Assembly: GCA_039977295.1 (NCBI GenBank) | Contig: JBDWDN010000011.1 | Span: 310,001-374,000, forward strand | DNA from: Hellea sp039977295 | GTDB taxonomy: Bacteria > Pseudomonadota > Alphaproteobacteria > Caulobacterales > Maricaulaceae | Direction: 5' to 3' | DNA length: 64,000 bases | Shown here: positions 31,722-39,971 of the stretch, in pieces | Layout: each line of letters starts with the position of its first letter | Position numbering within the stretch: the first letter of the stretch is position 1 | Program-made: the position numbers and the translations under genes | The notes under the pieces: model-generated | Told to the model about the DNA's origin: nothing | Database searches by the model: none | The model's input: the letters and a program-made list of their open reading frames with translations, nothing else

Positions 31722-34675
31722 GTGATGATGAATTAGAAAAGCTGGCAGCCGCCATGAAAAATATCAGCCCGTCAAAAGCCTCGCGTAAAAGCGGTATGGA
31801 AGCCGCGATAGCGGCCTTTGACGCCGAATTTGCATTCGAAGCGGCCGCGCAAAAAGATACGCCTGAAGAAAAAATATCGACTCCCACCCAAGGATTGCAG
31901 GCTGCGCCGCGTCCTACAGGTCAGACCACACATGATCGGCATGTGCAGACCTTAGGGAGAGACGTAATGAGCAAGCTCAAAGACATTTTTAGCTTTAACG
32001 GTAAATCAGCAATGATGATGGGTAGCTGCGCCGCAGCGCTATTCGCGGTCTCGCTTTATGTCCCAAACACGCGTTTTGAAGATATGCCGACGGCGCCAGA
32101 AGCGATTATGGCTGAGGTTGAGGCGGGCGCTGTCGTCGATGCGCCTGAAGTGGGGGCAAGCGACACGATTACTGTGACGGGCAATAGAGTAAAGAGAGTT
32201 GATGATGTCGGTCAAGATAAGGCCGTAGAATTACAAGGCAAAATACCGTCTTTTTCTCCGCCTCCAATCGAAGCGCCAAAGGATGCCGAAGAGATGGCTG
32301 CACCAGCCGCAAAGCCTACACCACAAGCGCAAGGCGGAATTAATTCTATTAGTGAATTGCTTAATCCTGTCCGAAAAACCCCTGCTAAAGCAGAATCTGA
32401 GAAGAAAGATGTGCAGGCCCTTTTCCGGCAAGCTCAGGATAGTCGATCTGAGGTAACACAGACGGCAGAAGCTAAGGTAAAGACACAAGCTGGTAGACGT
32501 CAACGAGCTGATGCCCCGCGTTTAATGGCAGAACGGCCAACTTTCCGTGTTGGTGATAGCGCCGCGCAATCATTACCAATTCGAACAGAGCAAGTCGGCG
32601 GATATACACTCGAAGAAGTTCCGGCTGAATACAAGGTTGAGCAGAAAACGATTGTCACGAAAGAGGCCTCTACTGAGCTTGTCATGGCGCCGCCCACTTA
32701 TGAAACCGTAACAGAAACTGTAGTGGTGAAGCCTCAATCTGTGGAATATGAAAAAGCGCCTGCAGAGTATGAGTGGGTTGATGGGGAGATCGCGGGAAAT
32801 ACTGTTGAATATGTTAGCGTGCCTCCCGTATATGAAACGGTTACAGAGGCTGTCGTCGTTCAAGAAGCCTCAACAGAGCTTGTGTCGATACCGCCAGTGT
32901 TTAATGCTGACGGCACTGTGGCAATTCCTGCCAGTACACAAGAACGCGTTATTCCTTCTGTTACCAAAACGGAAACCCGCCGGGTCATAAAATCTCCAGC
33001 ATCTACAGTAGAGCGCGTGATACCTTATGAAATTAAAGATGGAAAAACACGGGTACCTGTGAAGCCAGCCGTAACGGTAGAAAAAGTTATCCCCGCTGAG
33101 ACGAAAGAAGTGACTCGCAGAGTTATCAGAACGCCTGCTTCAACTATGGAACGTATTGTGCCCGCGGGCACGCGGAAAGAAGTCGCGGTGAGAACAGAGG
33201 TGAGCCCTCAGCGTTTCTATCTCCGCAATGATGCAGGTGAGATCATTCGCGAATTTGCGAGCCGAGATGCATTTGAAATTTATCAGGCGAACCTGACGAC
33301 ATCCGTAGAAGAAACTCCCGTTTCAACTTTTTCCATTGATGTTGATACGGCGTCTTATTCCTTCTTCCGCAGCTCTATCAATCGCGGGCAATTGCCTCCG
33401 CGTAGCTCAATCCGCCTTGAAGAAATGATTAATTATTTTCCTTATGATTACGCCGCGCCGCGCTCTGCTGATGAGCCGTTTAAAGCCAATGTGACCGTGA
33501 CGCCTACGCCTTGGAATAAAGATACGAAACTTATGCATATCGGCATTAAAGGCTTTGTGCCGGCTATGGATGAAAGACCTCGCAGCAATATTGTTTTTCT
33601 AATCGATACCTCAGGGTCAATGAACCAAGCCAATAAGCTCCCGCTCCTTATTAGCAGTTTCAAACTTCTTTTAGGGACGCTAGATGAGGACGATACAGTG
33701 TCTATCGTCACCTATGCAGGCCGGGCAGGTACGGTATTAGAACCAACGCCCGCGAGCGATACGCAAAAAATAGATGAAGCCTTAACCCGGTTAAGAGCTG
33801 GCGGATCAACCGCAGGCGCGGCAGGGTTAGAATTAGCCTATAATAAAGCCCAAGAAAGCTTTGACGAAGACGGCAATAACCGCGTCATTCTTGCGACGGA
33901 TGGCGATTTTAATGTTGGCTTTTCTTCCCATGAAGAGATGAAAACCTTCATCGAGGAAAAGCGCGAAACAGGTATCTTCCTCTCCGTCTTGGGCTTTGGA
34001 CGCGGCAATTATAATGACCAATTAATGCAGGCCTTGGCGCAAAACGGAAATGGCGTAGCCGCCTATATCGACAACCTGGCTGAGGCCAATAAAGTCTTAG
34101 CTAATGAGGCAGGCAGCGCGCTTCTTACCATTGCCAAAGATGTCAAAATACAAGTCGAATTTAACCCAGAAACCATCGCGGAATATCGCCTAATCGGTTA
34201 CGAAACCCGCGCTTTGAAACGCGAGGACTTTAATAATGATAAAGTTGACGCTGGCGAAATTAACGCAGGCCATAGCGTGACAGCCATTTATGAGATGACC
34301 CCTGTGGGATCACCCGCTATCAGTAATGATCCTCTACGTTATATTGAGGATAAGGTGAGATCAAAAACTACAGGGTCAGATGAATTCGCCTTCGTCAAAA
34401 TTCGTCACAAATTACCTAAGTCAGATACAAGCACCTTACGAACTTTCCCTATCGGAAAAGCGCAAGAGCGAAGCTTGAATCGGGCGAGTGATGATATGCG
34501 CTTTGCTACGGCGGTCGCAGCCGTTGGGCAAAAACTGCGCGGCGATACGCCATTAGAAGACTTTAGCTATGCGGATGCGATTGAACTTGCCTCTGGCGCA
34601 AAAGGCGAGGATAAAAATGGATATCGCTCTGAATTTATTCAGTTAGTGCGCTTGGCAGAGGGATTGGCGGAGTAG
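31718..34675 (+). CDS. membrane VWA (YfbK-like) protein with sigma-linked N terminus, TonB-box-like motif and TtpC-like segment
   Basis: A 985-residue protein. Residues 1-96 are polar and probably cytoplasmic (basic just before the helix); the membrane helix is at about 97-116. DTITVT at 149-154 looks like a TonB box. Residues 208-241 match the mature N terminus of the TtpC-like protein. Repeats of about 23 residues span 301-495. The YfbK-family region covers about 535-985, with VWA MIDAS motif FLIDTSGSM (Asp630, Ser632, Ser634) and Asp728, then a DUF3520-type C terminus. It overlaps the sigma gene by 4 bp. A strong internal site (GGGAGAG before the ATG at 31967) could start a 902-residue form lacking the first 83 residues. 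An anti-sigma role for the N terminus is inference. Confidence 0.85.
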   Translation: MSDDELEKLAAAMKNISPSKASRKSGMEAAIAAFDAEFAFEAAAQKDTPEEKISTPTQGLQAAPRPTGQTTHDRHVQTLGRDVMSKLKDIFSFNGKSAMMMGSCAAALFAVSLYVPNTRFEDMPTAPEAIMAEVEAGAVVDAPEVGASDTITVTGNRVKRVDDVGQDKAVELQGKIPSFSPPPIEAPKDAEEMAAPAAKPTPQAQGGINSISELLNPVRKTPAKAESEKKDVQALFRQAQDSRSEVTQTAEAKVKTQAGRRQRADAPRLMAERPTFRVGDSAAQSLPIRTEQVGGYTLEEVPAEYKVEQKTIVTKEASTELVMAPPTYETVTETVVVKPQSVEYEKAPAEYEWVDGEIAGNTVEYVSVPPVYETVTEAVVVQEASTELVSIPPVFNADGTVAIPASTQERVIPSVTKTETRRVIKSPASTVERVIPYEIKDGKTRVPVKPAVTVEKVIPAETKEVTRRVIRTPASTMERIVPAGTRKEVAVRTEVSPQRFYLRNDAGEIIREFASRDAFEIYQANLTTSVEETPVSTFSIDVDTASYSFFRSSINRGQLPPRSSIRLEEMINYFPYDYAAPRSADEPFKANVTVTPTPWNKDTKLMHIGIKGFVPAMDERPRSNIVFLIDTSGSMNQANKLPLLISSFKLLLGTLDEDDTVSIVTYAGRAGTVLEPTPASDTQKIDEALTRLRAGGSTAGAAGLELAYNKAQESFDEDGNNRVILATDGDFNVGFSSHEEMKTFIEEKRETGIFLSVLGFGRGNYNDQLMQALAQNGNGVAAYIDNLAEANKVLANEAGSALLTIAKDVKIQVEFNPETIAEYRLIGYETRALKREDFNNDKVDAGEINAGHSVTAIYEMTPVGSPAISNDPLRYIEDKVRSKTTGSDEFAFVKIRHKLPKSDTSTLRTFPIGKAQERSLNRASDDMRFATAVAAVGQKLRGDTPLEDFSYADAIELASGAKGEDKNGYRSEFIQLVRLAEGLAE
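32618..33202 (+). repeat. array of about 23-residue coding repeats in the VWA protein
   Basis: The VWA protein residues 301-495 are built of units near 23 residues. The last four are exactly in register: PAST-ERVIP-type units start at residues 404, 427, 450 and 473. Earlier units have the form PP-YETVTE-VVV-(ASTELV), at 301, 324, 347 (21 residues), 368 and a shortened one at 391. Similar Val/Thr-rich repeats occur in exported bacterial proteins. DNA-level identity between units is low, so the array is old rather than a fresh expansion. Confidence 0.8.
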
Positions 34676-34695
34676 GGCTAGATTAAAGATAACGT

Positions 34696-34819
34696 CATTC
34701 CGACAAAACGCGAAGCGTTGACGGAACCCATGCCTTAATATCGAGACTATCGGAAAACTTCATTTAGGCGAAATATCAAGGCATGGGTTCCGGATGTCGC
34801 TTCGCGCCACGTCGGAATG
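34696..34819. repeat. large imperfect inverted repeat between convergent genes
   Basis: The left arm 34696-34736 begins CATTCCGAC and ends GGAACCCATGCCTT; the right arm 34778-34819 begins AAGGCATGGGTTCC and ends GTCGGAATG. The outer 9 bp and inner 14 bp match perfectly, and each arm has a small internal GCGAAGC/GCTTCGC hairpin in between. The whole could fold into a long hairpin. It resembles dispersed intergenic palindromes of alphaproteobacteria, and may also act as the bidirectional end of the VWA and oligopeptidase transcripts. Confidence 0.75.
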
Positions 34820-34878
34820 CCAAAATATTTGAATACTCACGTCGACTTTGGCATGATTTTAGCGCTCACCCTCTAGCC

Positions 34879-36987
34879 TCAACCGGCAACCGCCACCGCA
34901 AAGGCAAATTCTAGCGCCGTTTCCTTTAAGCTATCATAGCGTCCGCTTTCGCCTTGATGGCCTGCTTCCATATTTATCTTTAGCAGGATAGGGGCGGGGC
35001 CGGTTTGATTGTCGCGAAGTTTTGCGGCCCATTTTGCAGGCTCCCAATAGGTGACGCGTGGATCGGTTAGTCCGCCCGTGATAAGCGTTGGCGGATATTC
35101 TGTTTTCGCCACATTATCATAAGGGGAATAGGCCGCGATATTATTATAGGCCTGCTCATCGGTAAGCGGGTTACCCCATTCGGGCCATTCAGGCGGGGTG
35201 AGGGGAAGGGTGTCATCGGACATGGTGTTAAGGACATCAACGAAAGGCACCGCCGCAATGACGCCGCCAAATAATGAAGGGTCTTGGTTGAGAGCCGCGC
35301 CGACCAGCAACCCGCCGGCCGAGCCGCCATGAGCGACCACGCGGCCTCGCGCGCTGTAACCATCGCCGCAAAGCGAACGGCCAACATCGATAAAATCATT
35401 AAAAGTGTTTTCTTTCTTTTCGAGTTTGCCGTCCAAATACCATTGATAGCCCTTGGACATGCCCCCGCGAATATGCGCGATAGCATAGACGAAGCCCCTA
35501 TCCACGAGTGATAGGATAGACGTGCGAAAGCCCGCCGGGATAGTAATGCCGTAAGAACCATAGCCGTAGAGTAAGAGCGGTGCGGAGCCGTCTTTTGTAA
35601 GGCCTGATTTATAAAGCAAAGTTACGGGAACTTCGGCGCCGTCGCGGGCGGTCACTAAGATACGCTCGCATTTATAATCGGAAGGCTCATGCCCGCTGGG
35701 GACTTCTTGCGTCTGGCGCAGGCGGCGTTCTCGCGTGTCCATATTATAGTCAAAGGTTTGGCGCGGCGTAGTCGGCGAGGAATAGGCAAAACGCATCCAG
35801 GGCGTTGAATATTCATATCCGCCCATGAGGCCGAGACCGTAAGCGTCTTCATCAAAGGCAATGTCATGTTCGCTACCGTCTCTCATGTCGCGTATAATGA
35901 TACGGGGCAGGGCATTTTCGCGAATAAGACGAACAAGAAAATGCTCATAGGTTTCAATGCCAATGATGAGGGTTCCTGAGGCGTGCGGGATATAGTCTTC
36001 CCAATTATCAAAGGCGGTATGTCCTATAGGCGCGCGCATGATGGCAAAGTCTGTGGCGTCATTAGCATTGGTTAGGATGTAGAAATATCCGCCTTGGTCA
36101 TGGAGACTATATTCGAGTCCCGCCTGGCGCGGGGAGACGCAGCTTGGCGCGGTATGCGGCGCGTCCGCAGGGATCACCCAAATCTCAGATGTTGTATGAT
36201 TATGCGAATTAATCTGGATGAAGTTGCCGCTATCAGTTTCTGCGACCGAGACGAAAAACCCTGGATCTGTTTCCTTATAGATTAGGCGAGGGCTGTCTGC
36301 GGCGTCATGGATGTTTTTAGCAAAGACAGCATAAGGGCGTTGATTTTCGTCGCGCTCGACCCAGAATATCGCGGCGTTATCTTTGGCCCATTGCAGCCCC
36401 CCTGCGCTTTTGGTGACGCCTGTTGAGCGGGCTTCCCCGTCCATCGTTTTGACAAAAATTTCGTAATTCTCTGCGCCGGTCACATCGACAGAATAAGCGA
36501 GCCAGTTTTGATCATCACTATGCGCGACGCCGCCGAGATCGAAATAGGCAGGATGATTTTTGGATAAAGCTTCGGCGTCCAGTATGGTTTGCGGCTCCCC
36601 CGCCGGTGTCTTCGTTGATGGGTCAATTGCGACGCGCTCATAGAGGCCATGCTGATCGCCGCTGCGGAAACGATGATTATAGGCAAAGGCGCCATCGGGT
36701 GAAGGGACGCCAGACGCGTCAGATTTTAGGCGTCCTTTCATTTCTTCGAATATAGCGTTCTTTAACGGAGCAAGGTCCTCCATAATGCCTGCGCTATAGG
36801 TGTTTTCAGTCTCCAAATGGGCGCGAATATCAGCCTTTAATGTGGAAGGATCCGCCATCATCTCTTGCCAATTATCATCCTTCATCCACGCATAGTCATC
36901 GATGCGAGTGACACCAAGCTGCACCGTTTCAACGGGCCGTTTAGGCGTTTTTGGGGAGGTAAGATGTGTTTTTAATGTAGCTGTCAT
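34879..36987 (-). CDS. ptrB: S9 family peptidase, oligopeptidase B
   Basis: A cytoplasmic serine peptidase that cuts short peptides after basic residues. At 702 residues it fits oligopeptidase B. An N-terminal seven-blade propeller (about 60-410) caps a C-terminal alpha/beta hydrolase domain. The nucleophile Ser is in AHGGSAGGLLVGA, the Asp in ITGGLTDPRV and the His in NMEAGHQGESGR, close to the family's GAGHGGKSGR signature. I chose the ATG at 36985-36987; a TTG 12 codons upstream is in frame and neither has a clear ribosome site. Confidence 0.9.
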   Translation of the reverse strand: MTATLKTHLTSPKTPKRPVETVQLGVTRIDDYAWMKDDNWQEMMADPSTLKADIRAHLETENTYSAGIMEDLAPLKNAIFEEMKGRLKSDASGVPSPDGAFAYNHRFRSGDQHGLYERVAIDPSTKTPAGEPQTILDAEALSKNHPAYFDLGGVAHSDDQNWLAYSVDVTGAENYEIFVKTMDGEARSTGVTKSAGGLQWAKDNAAIFWVERDENQRPYAVFAKNIHDAADSPRLIYKETDPGFFVSVAETDSGNFIQINSHNHTTSEIWVIPADAPHTAPSCVSPRQAGLEYSLHDQGGYFYILTNANDATDFAIMRAPIGHTAFDNWEDYIPHASGTLIIGIETYEHFLVRLIRENALPRIIIRDMRDGSEHDIAFDEDAYGLGLMGGYEYSTPWMRFAYSSPTTPRQTFDYNMDTRERRLRQTQEVPSGHEPSDYKCERILVTARDGAEVPVTLLYKSGLTKDGSAPLLLYGYGSYGITIPAGFRTSILSLVDRGFVYAIAHIRGGMSKGYQWYLDGKLEKKENTFNDFIDVGRSLCGDGYSARGRVVAHGGSAGGLLVGAALNQDPSLFGGVIAAVPFVDVLNTMSDDTLPLTPPEWPEWGNPLTDEQAYNNIAAYSPYDNVAKTEYPPTLITGGLTDPRVTYWEPAKWAAKLRDNQTGPAPILLKINMEAGHQGESGRYDSLKETALEFAFAVAVAG

Positions 36988-37114
36988 GGCGGCGCTTCTA
37001 ATCTTAGTCTTTCGGCCCCGCAAGGTCTTGTCACGCGGCGGAGGGCTCTAGTCACCCTTATTTAACGCTATTTTGCTATAAATGGGACAATAATAAAAAT
37101 GGTGATGGCCCGAC

Positions 37115-38119
37115 ATGAAACTAATCATTCAGATACCCTGTTACAATGAAGCCGAATCTTTGCCCGAAACGCTGATTGCGCTGCCGCGCAACATTGAGGG
37201 CATAGATGAGATTGAATATCTCGTCATTGATGATGGCAGCGTAGATGACACGAGCGGCGTGGCGCGCCGTTTTGGGGTGCATCATATCGTTCGCCACCGC
37301 ACTAATCGCGGCTTAGCGGCGGCCTTCAAAACGGGACTGAATAAGGCGCTGGCCGAAGGTGCAGACATAATCGTCAATACCGACGCGGATAATCAATATG
37401 ACGCACGTGATATTGAGACGATTGTTGCGCCAGTTCTGGCGGGTGAAGCCGATATTTGTATCGGGGATCGCCAAGTCGCCAATAATCAGCATTTTGGAAA
37501 ATTTAAACGTAAGCTACAAGTTTTTGGTAGTCACGTCGTTCAGCGCCTCTCGCGGACAACGGTGACAGATGCGGTCAGCGGCTTTCGGGCCTTTAGCCGT
37601 AGCGCGGCTCAGCGCATTCATATCGTGTCCCGCTTTTCCTATACAACGGAAATGCTTATTCAGGCTGGGCGTAACCGCCTCTCCGTGACATCAGTTCCCG
37701 TTCGAACAAATTCCGTAGAACGTCCCTCGCGGCTATTCAAATCTGTGCCTCAATTTATTACCAACCAAGCCATTACGATCCTTCGAGCCTATGCCATGTA
37801 TAACCCGCTGCGGGTCTTCGTTTTGGCTGGAGGCGGTCTGGCAGTATTAGGAAGTTTACCAATTCTGCGCTTCCTTTACTTCTATGCCATTGGGCAAGGC
37901 AGCGGGCATCTACAGTCTCTGGTTCTTGGGGGAACATTACTGACATTAGGGGTCGTGGCGATGATGCTAGGGCTGATTGCAGATCTGATTGGGCGTAACC
38001 GCCAGCTATTAGAGCAGAGCTTGGAACGGGTGCGGGTATTAGAAGACGCGGTTGCGGCACAGTCACAGGGCAACTTAACTGACGGCAATTCAGTGATAGA
38101 CATACGTGATGCAGGTTAA
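37115..38119 (+). CDS. GT2 family glycosyltransferase, membrane-anchored (DPM1/GtrB-like)
   Basis: A 334-residue inner membrane glycosyltransferase. The GT-A domain (about 1-225) begins with IIQIPCYNEAESLPETL and carries YLVIDDGSVDDTSG and the nucleotide-sugar and metal motif NTDADNQYD (about 88-96). A two-helix C-terminal anchor (about 240-265 and 275-300) is followed by a short coiled-coil end. This layout matches polyprenyl-phosphate sugar transferases, which load undecaprenyl phosphate on the cytoplasmic face. It heads a cluster of five surface-glycan genes. Confidence 0.88.
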   Translation: MKLIIQIPCYNEAESLPETLIALPRNIEGIDEIEYLVIDDGSVDDTSGVARRFGVHHIVRHRTNRGLAAAFKTGLNKALAEGADIIVNTDADNQYDARDIETIVAPVLAGEADICIGDRQVANNQHFGKFKRKLQVFGSHVVQRLSRTTVTDAVSGFRAFSRSAAQRIHIVSRFSYTTEMLIQAGRNRLSVTSVPVRTNSVERPSRLFKSVPQFITNQAITILRAYAMYNPLRVFVLAGGGLAVLGSLPILRFLYFYAIGQGSGHLQSLVLGGTLLTLGVVAMMLGLIADLIGRNRQLLEQSLERVRVLEDAVAAQSQGNLTDGNSVIDIRDAG

Positions 38120-38134
38120 GCTTGGTGCGCTATT

Positions 38135-39064
38135 ATGAGTTCGTCGCCCAATATCGGCCAGCAAAAGCAGAATTCACATAAATGGTATAACATCGAACAC
38201 CTTTTAAGCATTGTTGAGCGCTTAAAGGCATCGAATAGACTGCGTCATATTGCATTTTTAATAGCACTCGCAATATTTGCGGTAGGTCTGCTAGCTTGCT
38301 TTTTGTCTGCGCCAGACATTTTTACGCAAGTTACCCTTAAACCGTTTCTGGTCGTTTTGTGCCTTGGCGTGCCGCTCACATTACTTTTAAACGCAATTGA
38401 GCTCATCCTGACCGGGCGACTAATTGATAAAAAAATAGGCTTTTCTTTTGCGTTCAAGATGACGCTCTTTGGCACAGCCGCTAATATGTTACCGATCCCT
38501 GGGGGAGCAGTCGTAAGAATTGCGGCCCTTAAAACTAAGGGCGCAGAGCTGACTGAAGGCACGCGGGCCACATTTGCAGTGGGTATTATTTGGCTCGGCG
38601 TCTCGCTTATTTATTCTGGTTATTGGATGGCCAGCTACTCTTATGCGCTTGGGGGGCTTACGGCCTTTGGGGGTGTGGCGGCTTTACTTTTGGGGAGCGT
38701 GTTAGGCTTGATGCGGTACAAGAAGTTTGCTGTAATTTTCCAAATAATTCTACTGAAAGTCTTAGCGACAATCCTTGTCACATTGCGATTGATTTTTTGC
38801 CTTTTGGCTCTCGGCTCAGCTGTTAGTTTTTCAGCTGCGGGCACTATGACGGCCGCAAATGTCATTGGTTCTGCTGTTATGATTGTGCCGGCTGGAATCG
38901 GTATTAATGAAGGCATGACCGCAGTTTTAGCGCAAGTTGCGGGTATGTCTGCGGCCCTAGGGTTTATGGCGGCGCTTATAAATCGTTTAGCTGGGCTTCT
39001 GGCATTATGCCCGATTACGCTTTATCTTTATGCTAAATCTGGCGCAGGACATGCGGATGCTTGA
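38135..39064 (+). CDS. LPG-synthase-TM/flippase-like membrane protein
   Basis: A 309-residue polytopic inner membrane protein with about eight helices, of the lysylphosphatidylglycerol-synthase transmembrane (UPF0104/AglD-like) superfamily; the LPIPGGAVVRIAAL and PAGIGINEGMTAVL motifs are typical. Members without a transferase domain often sit in glycan clusters and are thought to move lipid-linked precursors, but a direct flippase activity is not established. It follows the GT2 gene by 15 bp and overlaps the sulfotransferase gene by 8 bp. Confidence 0.8.
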   Translation: MSSSPNIGQQKQNSHKWYNIEHLLSIVERLKASNRLRHIAFLIALAIFAVGLLACFLSAPDIFTQVTLKPFLVVLCLGVPLTLLLNAIELILTGRLIDKKIGFSFAFKMTLFGTAANMLPIPGGAVVRIAALKTKGAELTEGTRATFAVGIIWLGVSLIYSGYWMASYSYALGGLTAFGGVAALLLGSVLGLMRYKKFAVIFQIILLKVLATILVTLRLIFCLLALGSAVSFSAAGTMTAANVIGSAVMIVPAGIGINEGMTAVLAQVAGMSAALGFMAALINRLAGLLALCPITLYLYAKSGAGHADA

Positions 39065-39971
39065 AAACAGTACCAAGGATCTAGTTTTTATAGTTTCAGG
39101 TGGGCGTACGGGTACGACTTTCTTTGGCGATTATCTATCTGATGTGGTCGAAGATTGTTACTCTGAACATGAACCAGATTTGCTCGTTGGGTTTCAAGCA
39201 AAGACGCGAAAGCGTATAAAGCGATTTGGTATTTATCACATGGTTATTGGCCGCTTATTGCGGCAAACGGGTATCCGCAACTTGGCCCAAAAATACCTCT
39301 CTGGCGAGCTCTCGGACAGCCAAATCATAGACAAAATATATAAACATCGTCGCCGCTACCATGGTTCAATCGAGGCGTCGTTAATCGTAGAGTCTTATTA
39401 TGTTTGGTACGGTTTATTGGGACCGCTACGCAAATCTTATCCAGACGCAAAGATATTAGCTATTATTCGAGACCCTCGCGATTGGGTGAGGTCTTGGATG
39501 AATTATGGCGGGTTTTACGGCAAATCAGACCAGATAAAATGGTTTGGCCAGTCGCGCGTAACCCCCGCGGTTATAGGGGATACGATACAGGCTCAAAAAT
39601 GGGCCGAAATGACTCACTTTGAGAAAATATGTTGGAACTGGAACCTTACTTATGGCCTGATTTCGAACTTTGTTGAAAGTGACGATCACGGGCGAGTTTT
39701 CCGTTTCGAGGATATATTTCTTACGGGGGCTGACGAAAATTCTCTGGAAAAATTGATGGATTTCACGACGCGTTTTGAGCATCGCCAATATAGCTATGAT
39801 CTGGAGAAACTCAAAACTAAGCCATCGGCAAACTCGTCAAAAAAAACATTGCCGAGCTGGTTAGACTGGACGCCTGAACAAGCTAGGCAAATGGATAGGT
39901 TATGCGGTGACTTGATGAGGGCGAATAATTACGGATTAGAGACTGAATGGCTGAATAAGTTGAACCAATAA
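39057..39971 (+). CDS. sulfotransferase family protein
   Basis: A 304-residue soluble PAPS-dependent sulfotransferase. The 5'-phosphosulfate loop is VSGGRTGTTFFGDYL near residue 12, and the 3'-phosphate region is ILAIIRDPRDWVRSW near residue 137. RFEDIF near residue 216 fits the family. I chose the ATG at 39057 because AGGA stands at proper distance; an ATG at 39051 is 1 base from the same box. In the glycan cluster it probably sulfates a sugar or lipid-linked saccharide, fitting the sulfated polysaccharides of marine bacteria (inference). Confidence 0.85.
   Translation: MLENSTKDLVFIVSGGRTGTTFFGDYLSDVVEDCYSEHEPDLLVGFQAKTRKRIKRFGIYHMVIGRLLRQTGIRNLAQKYLSGELSDSQIIDKIYKHRRRYHGSIEASLIVESYYVWYGLLGPLRKSYPDAKILAIIRDPRDWVRSWMNYGGFYGKSDQIKWFGQSRVTPAVIGDTIQAQKWAEMTHFEKICWNWNLTYGLISNFVESDDHGRVFRFEDIFLTGADENSLEKLMDFTTRFEHRQYSYDLEKLKTKPSANSSKKTLPSWLDWTPEQARQMDRLCGDLMRANNYGLETEWLNKLNQ

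Noticed and set aside
31718..34675. Frameshift or assembly fusion creating the VWA protein
   Set aside because: The frame is continuous, codon use is even, and the 4 bp overlap with the sigma gene is normal; the mosaic looks genuine.
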